Part shown: piece after piece, positions 59,629-64,000 of the stretch
Layout: each line of letters starts with the position of its first letter
How positions within the stretch are numbered: position 1 is the first letter of the stretch
From: Elusimicrobiota bacterium
Lineage (GTDB): Bacteria > Elusimicrobiota > UBA8919
DNA length: 64,000 nucleotides
Assembly (NCBI GenBank): GCA_016928195.1
Contig: JAFGLF010000087.1
Span: 38,330 to 102,329, forward strand
Direction of reading: 5' to 3'
Translations under genes and position numbers: made by a program
Notes under the pieces: model-generated
The model's database searches: none
Told to the model about the DNA's origin: nothing
The model's input: only the letters and a program-made list of their open reading frames with translations

Positions 59629-60071
59629 TAATCATTTTATCTGTTCTATTGATTGACCAGCTTTCAAAATATTATATAGTAAAAAATTTTAAATTACATG
59701 AATCCGTAGCTGTTATTTGTAATATATTCCATATTACTTATATTACAAATACAGGGACAGCTTACGGGATGTTTCAGGGGTATGGAAACATACTGCTTAT
59801 TTTTGCAATCATTGCTATAATAATAATCTCAATTTTAGTTTTTACGCAAAGAACTTACTCGCTTACTCACTCACTCGCTTTTTCTTTGATTTTAGGCGGT
59901 GCCGTCGGCAACCTGACTGACCGGTTATTCCGCGGTGCGATAGTTGATTTTATCGATATTAACCTGCATTTTTGGCCCGCAAACCCCTGGCCGATTTTTA
60001 ATATAGCAGATTCATCCGTTACCATAGGAGTAACTATTTTATTAATTCATTCGATATTTCATAGAAAGTAA
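59610..60071 (+). CDS. lspA: lipoprotein signal peptidase
   Basis: A 153-residue inner-membrane aspartyl peptidase that removes the signal peptide of diacylated prolipoproteins. Four membrane helices are seen, with the family blocks LLIDQLSKYYIV, ITNTGTAYGMFQG, and both catalytic Asp residues in GGAVGNLTDRLFRGAIVDFI and FNIADSSVTIGV. An in-frame TYSLTHSLAFSL stretch is coded by CTTACTCG octamers (59854-59880). The start overlaps the end of ileS, giving the common ileS-lspA operon. Confidence 0.95.
   Translation: MRKKSVIIILSVLLIDQLSKYYIVKNFKLHESVAVICNIFHITYITNTGTAYGMFQGYGNILLIFAIIAIIIISILVFTQRTYSLTHSLAFSLILGGAVGNLTDRLFRGAIVDFIDINLHFWPANPWPIFNIADSSVTIGVTILLIHSIFHRK
59854..59880 (+). repeat. 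octamer tandem repeat inside lspA
   Basis: CTTACTCG, CTTACTCA, CTCACTCG, CTT: three degenerate octamers, just before the GGAVGNLTDR catalytic helix. Confidence 0.8.
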
Positions 60072-60079
60072 TAAGGAAA

Positions 60080-60160
60080 TACGTTGATACGTTGATAAGG
60101 GTATAGGATTAAATAATTTTCACATATATACATATCAGCATATAAGTATATTCCCATATT
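60080..60160 (+). repeat. GTTGATAC-word palindrome, lspA/lgt
   Basis: Left half ATACGTTGATACGTTGATAAGG; right half ATACATATCAGCATATAAG and TATTCCCATAT. Third copy of this word class. It ends 6 bp before the lgt ATG. Confidence 0.65.
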
Positions 60161-60166
60161 TGAACC

Positions 60167-60919
60167 ATGTTTCCAACTCTTCTTAAAATCGGTTTCCTGG
60201 AATTCCATACATATGGTTTTTTTGTTGCTTTAGGATTTCTTATTGGATTTAAAACGTTGCTTCGTTATGGGAAAAAATCCGGTATTTCGGTCGCAACTGT
60301 GGAATCCCTTGCTTTTCTGACTTTTATAACTTCTCTTGTCGGTGCACGTCTTTTTTACGTTTTGATTTCTCTTGAAGAATTTATCCGTAGTCCTATAGAT
60401 ATATTGAAAATATGGCAGGGTGGACTTGTTTTCTGGGGAGGCCTTTTATCTGGCATTGTAACAGTAATAATTTTTTCGGTAAAGCATAGAATACCATTGT
60501 GGAAACTGGCAGATATATTTGCGCCTGCTCTGGCGATCGGTCATTCACTGGGACGCATCGGCTGTTTTTTTGCAGGATGCTGTTATGGAATACCTACGGA
60601 TTTATTATGCGGAGTTGTTTTTCCCGAAAATTCACTTGCACCATACGGTATGAAACTTTTCCCGGTTCAGCTTCTATCCTCTCTTTTATTATTTATTTTA
60701 TTCTTGATTTTAAACTATGCCTGGAACAAAAAAAGATTTGATGGCCAGATTTCTTTGGTGTACACACTGCTTTTTTCTTCCGGAAGATTTTTTATTGAAT
60801 TTTTGAGGGGGGATTTTAGGGGGACAGAGGTTTTTGGAATTACACCGACACAGATAGTTTCGGTTTTAATGCTGATTGTAAGCACAATTTTTTATTATAG
60901 GTTATCAAGGAAAAATTAA
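60167..60919 (+). CDS. lgt: prolipoprotein diacylglyceryl transferase
   Basis: A 250-residue membrane enzyme that attaches diacylglycerol to the lipobox Cys of prolipoproteins, the first maturation step. About seven membrane helices and the signature GHSLGRIGCFFAGCCYG are visible, preceded by IWQGGLVFWGGLLSG and HTYGFFVALGFLIG. The C-terminal SSGRFFIEFLRGD block is typical. Adjacent lspA performs the next step, and lnt (about 16.5 kb) the last. Confidence 0.95.
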   Translation: MFPTLLKIGFLEFHTYGFFVALGFLIGFKTLLRYGKKSGISVATVESLAFLTFITSLVGARLFYVLISLEEFIRSPIDILKIWQGGLVFWGGLLSGIVTVIIFSVKHRIPLWKLADIFAPALAIGHSLGRIGCFFAGCCYGIPTDLLCGVVFPENSLAPYGMKLFPVQLLSSLLLFILFLILNYAWNKKRFDGQISLVYTLLFSSGRFFIEFLRGDFRGTEVFGITPTQIVSVLMLIVSTIFYYRLSRKN

Positions 60920-60922
60920 TTA

Positions 60923-61798
60923 ATGGAAAGAATTATTGCGGATAAAGAAAAAATTCGTTTAGATCACTTTTTAAAGGAAAGATTTCCTGATTATTCTCGC
61001 GGGTATTTTCAGCGTTTAATAAAAAACGGGTTTGTTAAGATCAATAATCGTTATTCCGAATCGGGCCACAGGCTGCGTTGTGACGATATCGTAGAAATTG
61101 AATTTAAAAACAAAGAAGAAAAAATCCTGCCTTCAGAGATTCCTATTGATGTAATTTTTGAAGATAATTCTGTAATTGCAGTAAACAAACAGCCCGGGCT
61201 TGTGGTACATCCGGCAGGGCCCCATCAGCTTGATACATTGGTTAATGGTCTTTTGTATTATTGGAACGGTAAGTTTTCTCCTTTTCTTGTTCATAGACTT
61301 GATAAAGATACATCGGGAATTATTATTGTTGCCAAAACCGAAAAAGCAAAAGAGTTTTTGTCAAAACAGTTCCAAAAACGGATTGTGGAAAAAAAATATC
61401 TGACCGTGGTTGACGGTATAATTAAAGAATCCGAAGGGATAATTGAAGCCCCTCTCGGACGTTCCATGGAAAACAGGAGGAAAATTGTTGTGGGCCCGGC
61501 ATCTAAGAAGGTTTCAAAGACATTTTTTAAGGTGCTTAAACGCTTTAAATATAAAACATATCTTGAAGTAAAACCATATACAGGAAGAACGCATCAGATA
61601 AGGGTTCATCTCGCTTTTATAAAACATCCGGTTACCGGCGATGTAGAGTACGGCAGACCTTCAAAAGTAACATCGAGGCAATTGTTGCACGCTTCAAGTA
61701 TAAAAATTGTACATCCGGATACCAGAAAAGAGATGGAGTTTACAGCACCGAAACCTAAGGATTTCAGAGAGGCAATTAATCTCTTAAAAAATGAATAA
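60923..61798 (+). CDS. rluD: RluD-type 23S rRNA pseudouridine synthase
   Basis: A 291-residue RluA/RluD-family enzyme. The N-terminal S4 RNA-binding domain (IRLDHFLKERFPDYSRGYFQRLIKNG, start shown) is followed by the catalytic domain with Asp in HRLDKDTSGIIIVAKT, then YTGRTHQIRVHLAFIKHPVTGD (core GRTHQIRVHL). It resembles RluD, which modifies helix 69 of 23S rRNA, but exact sites cannot be told from sequence. It starts 3 bp after lgt. Its stop overlaps the next start (ATGAATAA), as at murJ/uvrC. Confidence 0.9.
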   Translation: MERIIADKEKIRLDHFLKERFPDYSRGYFQRLIKNGFVKINNRYSESGHRLRCDDIVEIEFKNKEEKILPSEIPIDVIFEDNSVIAVNKQPGLVVHPAGPHQLDTLVNGLLYYWNGKFSPFLVHRLDKDTSGIIIVAKTEKAKEFLSKQFQKRIVEKKYLTVVDGIIKESEGIIEAPLGRSMENRRKIVVGPASKKVSKTFFKVLKRFKYKTYLEVKPYTGRTHQIRVHLAFIKHPVTGDVEYGRPSKVTSRQLLHASSIKIVHPDTRKEMEFTAPKPKDFREAINLLKNE

Positions 61799-62399
61799 GC
61801 CCCGCCCCTTTCTATGGTATAAATATATGCGAAAAGTTATTTTGTATTATAAGAATCTATTTTATAAACGACAAAGTGTTGAAAAGGGGCGGGGTAAAAA
61901 TTTAATCCTTGTTTTTCTAATGGTTGTTTTTATCTGTACGAATCTTTTATCAAAGGAAATAAAGATTACTGATATGGATATTGCAATAGTAAAACTGGAT
62001 AAAAAAATAACTGAAATTAGAGAATCAATTTCAGAGTTGAAAAAAGCAGTTAATATATCCGGCGAAAACTCAATTATTCTAACTAAAAGGATAAATGATA
62101 TTGAACAAAAAGTAATATTACTGGATAAAGATACCGATGAACTATCTGTGCTTAGAGGTAGTATTGTAAAACTGGAAAAATTGGAAATAGAAAATAAAAA
62201 AGAATTTGAAAAAATCAGGGATAAAATTAAGTCAAACGAAGATGTGTCAAGAGTTATATTAAATGATATTTACCGCTTAAAAGAAGATATTGTCGCGGGA
62301 CGTAAGCCGTCATATTCCTCAAAAAAGCCGTTTAAGGAATATATTTCGTATATTTCATTAGGAATTTCTATTGTAGCACTGGCAGTTGCCATATTCTAA
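61791..62399 (+). CDS. coiled-coil membrane protein of unknown function
   Basis: A 202-residue protein I do not recognise. After a basic N-terminus (coded by a Class I palindrome) there is a hydrophobic segment (NLILVFLMVVFICTNLL, about 37-53), a long heptad-rich coiled coil (about 60-165; LDKKITEIRESISELKKAV, KEFEKIRDKIKSNEDV), and a C-terminal hydrophobic segment (ISYISLGISIVALAVAIF). The layout suggests a membrane-tethered coiled coil exposed outside or in the periplasm. The first 36 residues may not be original: an ATG at 61827 is in frame, and the likely ancestral start lies at the right arm of the palindrome. Confidence 0.65.
   Translation: MNKPRPFLWYKYMRKVILYYKNLFYKRQSVEKGRGKNLILVFLMVVFICTNLLSKEIKITDMDIAIVKLDKKITEIRESISELKKAVNISGENSIILTKRINDIEQKVILLDKDTDELSVLRGSIVKLEKLEIENKKEFEKIRDKIKSNEDVSRVILNDIYRLKEDIVAGRKPSYSSKKPFKEYISYISLGISIVALAVAIF
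61800..61894 (+). repeat. Class I palindrome, rluD / coiled-coil gene
   Basis: CCCCGCCCCTTT (61800-61811) and AAAGGGGCGGGG (61883-61894) pair perfectly over 12 bp. It starts two bases after the rluD stop and is read through as the N-terminus of the next protein. Confidence 0.75.
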
Positions 62400-62415
62400 T
62401 TAAGCATAGAGAATG

Positions 62416-62444
62416 TTGACAATAACTATTGGTTTTTATAAAAT
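62416..62444 (+). promoter_or_regulatory. ilvE promoter
   Basis: TTGACA (62416-62421), 17 bp, TAAAAT (62439-62444). The predicted start near 62451 places the whole CGCGAAT palindrome in the ilvE leader RNA. Confidence 0.75.
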
Positions 62445-62451
62445 ATAAAAA

Positions 62452-62551
62452 TAACGCTAATATACGCGAATTAAGAGACAACGCGAATATACGCAAATAA
62501 TTCATGCAGTTATTCGTGACAATTAGCGTTTGATTAGCGAGAATTTGCGTT
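62452..62551 (+). repeat. CGCGAAT-class palindrome in the ilvE leader
   Basis: Left half AACGCTAATATACGCGAATT, AACGCGAATATACGCAAATAA; right half TTATTCGTGACAATTAGCG, TTTGATTAGCGAGAATTTGCG. Followed by AAGGGGGA, the ilvE ribosome binding site. Confidence 0.78.
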
Positions 62552-62569
62552 GTTTTTAAGGGGGACTTT

Positions 62570-63490
62570 ATGAGTTTTGGAAAGGGGAAAATCTGGTTTG
62601 ATGGTAAATTTGTTGACTGGAAAGATGCTAATATCCATGTAATGTCACATGTAGTTCATTATGGTTCATCAATCTTTGAATCAATGCGGTGCTACAATAC
62701 TAAAAACGGACCTGCTATATTCAGGGCCATGTCGCATATTGACCGCCTCTATGATTCAGCAAAGATTTACAGAATGAAGATACCTTTTACTAAAAAGGAG
62801 TTTTTTAAAGCAGTTATCGATACTGTTAAGATAAATAATTTTAAAGAATGTTATATTCGCCCCGTTATTTTCAGGGGTTATGGCAAGATAGGGGTGGACC
62901 CTCTCAAGAATCCCGTTAACTGTGTAATCGGTGCATGGGAGTGGGGGGCTTATCTTGGTAAGGATGCACTGGAAAAGGGTGCTTCTGTCCATGTGTCTTC
63001 CTGGCGTCGTCCTGCACCTAATACGTTCCCTGCACTTGCAAAGGCAGGCGGTAATTATATGAACTCGCAGCTTATGAAAATGGAAGCTATACATGGCGGT
63101 TATGATGAAGCTATTGCTCTGGATGTTTTTGGATATGTTTCAGAAGCGTCGGGTGAAAATATTTTCATAGTTAAAAATGGGGTAATTTTCACACCGCCGA
63201 CAAGTTCATCAATACTTGCGGGTATTACAAGACACACGATTTTTACACTGGCCAGGGATATGAATATAAGAATAGAACAACACTTCATACCCCGCGAGTC
63301 ACTTTATATTGCCGATGAGGTTTTTTTAACCGGTACTGCTGCTGAGGTAACACCGGTTTCAAAAATTGATAATATTATAATCGGAGAGGGCCGCTGCGGA
63401 AAAATTACGAAAAAGATGCAGACCACATATTTTAATATAATAAAAGGCAAAACAAAAGATAAATATAACTGGCTTACATATCTTAAATGA
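62570..63490 (+). CDS. ilvE: branched-chain amino acid aminotransferase
   Basis: A 306-residue fold-type IV PLP aminotransferase that interconverts Val, Leu, Ile and their 2-oxo acids. Motifs: GKIWFDGKFVDWKDANIHVM, VVHYGSSIFESMRCY, the PLP-lysine block ALAKAGGNYMNSQLMKMEA, DEAIALDVFGYVSEASGENIFIV (core GYVSEASGENIFIV) and FLTGTAAEVTPV. Length is typical. A GGGGGA ribosome binding site lies 7 bp before the ATG. The stop is the start of a Class I palindrome. No other branched-chain genes are nearby. Confidence 0.93.
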   Translation: MSFGKGKIWFDGKFVDWKDANIHVMSHVVHYGSSIFESMRCYNTKNGPAIFRAMSHIDRLYDSAKIYRMKIPFTKKEFFKAVIDTVKINNFKECYIRPVIFRGYGKIGVDPLKNPVNCVIGAWEWGAYLGKDALEKGASVHVSSWRRPAPNTFPALAKAGGNYMNSQLMKMEAIHGGYDEAIALDVFGYVSEASGENIFIVKNGVIFTPPTSSSILAGITRHTIFTLARDMNIRIEQHFIPRESLYIADEVFLTGTAAEVTPVSKIDNIIIGEGRCGKITKKMQTTYFNIIKGKTKDKYNWLTYLK

Positions 63491-63566
63491 ACCCGGCACT
63501 TCCTGGAATTTTCCAGGGGGGAGAAGGGTGATGCTTATTTTAACGGTAATAATGGAGGGGCTGGGT
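63491..63566 (+). repeat. Class I palindrome, ilvE / last gene
   Basis: Left arm ACCCGGCACTTCCT (63491-63504) follows the ilvE TGA; right arm GGAGGGGCTGGGT (63554-63566) ends in the GTG start of the next gene. Inside is a perfect small hairpin CCTGGAA / TTCCAGG (63502-63518). An overlapping ATG (63487) opens MNPALPGIFQGGEG. Confidence 0.7.
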
Positions 63567-64000
63567 GAAACCGATTCCGCATATTGTAATATCTTTTTCA
63601 GTTTCTGCAGTTTTATATACAATATTCCGTTCGTATATACTGGCATTGACAGCATTTCTTTTTGGTATATTCATCGATATTGACCATCTTTTAGATTATT
63701 TTAGAGAACAGGGATTTAATTTAGATGTAAGAAATTTTTTCTATTTTTTTACAGAATTCCAGTATAGAAAGGCCGTTATATTTCTTCACAGCTGGGAGTT
63801 GTTTTTAATTTATTCTCTGTTGGTTTTTTTAGTACCTGCAAATGAAGTCATGTTCGGTATTTTTATAGGATACTCGGTTCATCTTATTGCTGATCATTTG
63901 GGGAATCCTGTCAGCCCACTAGGTTATTTTTTTGTTTATAGATGGAAAAATGATTTTTTGAGAGAAAAATTATTATGGCACATCGAATTACCAGATTACA
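63565..64000 (+). CDS. membrane metal-dependent hydrolase-like protein (YdjM/DUF457-like), partial
   Basis: The gene starts at GTG 63565 with GGAGGGG upstream and runs off the window after 145 codons. The visible part has several membrane helices and conserved acidic and His residues in FGIFIDIDHLLDYF, IFLHSWELFLIYSLL and GYSVHLIADHLGNPVSPLGY, the pattern of inner-membrane, metal-dependent hydrolases of the YdjM/DUF457 type. The substrate is unknown. The C-terminus is not seen. Confidence 0.7.
   Translation, partial: MKPIPHIVISFSVSAVLYTIFRSYILALTAFLFGIFIDIDHLLDYFREQGFNLDVRNFFYFFTEFQYRKAVIFLHSWELFLIYSLLVFLVPANEVMFGIFIGYSVHLIADHLGNPVSPLGYFFVYRWKNDFLREKLLWHIELPDY

Overview
The window is a dense, almost entirely plus-strand stretch of housekeeping genes from an AT-rich, diderm, LPS-making bacterium. 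Diderm status follows from the lipid A genes (lpxD, a fused lpxC-fabZ, lpxA, lpxI, lpxB), msbA, bamA, tamB, ompH, lolC/lolD and two PorV-like outer-membrane barrels. The gene order (tamB-bamA-ompH-lpxD-lpxC/fabZ-lpxA, then lpxI-Gfo/Idh-lpxB), the PorV proteins and a FlgD-Ig/T9SS-like tail on a secreted protein suggest an uncultured anaerobic phylum near Omnitrophota, Elusimicrobiota or 'Firestonebacteria'. That placement is inference; the sequence alone does not fix the phylum. I see no rRNA, tRNA, CRISPR array, prophage or insertion sequence with a transposase.

Layout. 1-12 kb: rpsT (minus), murJ, a shortened uvrC, a glycosyltransferase/lytic transglycosylase fusion, ogt, a secreted repeat protein with a PorV-CsgG barrel, and two fused redox proteins (TlpA-metallophosphatase and DUF1573-glutaredoxin-CcdA). 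12-24 kb: csp, secA, yjbQ, nadE, lnt, a c-di-GMP phosphodiesterase/cyclase pair, prfB with its programmed frameshift, lysS and lolC/lolD. 24-51 kb: clpC, then a long envelope-biogenesis region (tamB to msbA) that also carries an ICMT-like methyltransferase, galT, a PorV protein and a RelA/SpoT enzyme. 51-64 kb: rpmB (minus), recG, coaD, yggS, a tiny basic ORF, proC, mtnA, ileS, lspA, lgt, rluD, a coiled-coil membrane protein, ilvE and the start of a membrane metal-hydrolase-like gene. Lipoprotein maturation (lgt, lspA, lnt) and sorting (lolC, lolD) are all represented.

The most unusual aspect is the DNA between and inside these genes. Many junctions between co-directional genes hold an imperfect palindrome whose left arm repeats a short word and whose right arm repeats its complement, often ending on the next ribosome binding site or start codon. 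One class (CCCAGCCCTTCC...GGAAGGGCTGGG) often begins on the upstream stop codon and ends inside a GTG start. A second class (CGCGAAT...ATTCGCG) has GCG cores about 10-11 bp apart. Other junctions use other words (GCAGA, GTTGATAC, AAAGATT, AAAATG). Separately, tandem repeats of 7 or 8 bp lie in frame inside essential genes (lnt, lpxB, ileS, lspA, mtnA, yggS, the ompH signal peptide), mostly at variable loops.

Promoters are sigma70-like with 16-17 bp spacers. Several have a -35 box that overlaps the stop codon of the gene upstream. rpsT and rpmB share nearly the same promoter, each with its -35 box laid over the start codon of the divergent neighbour.
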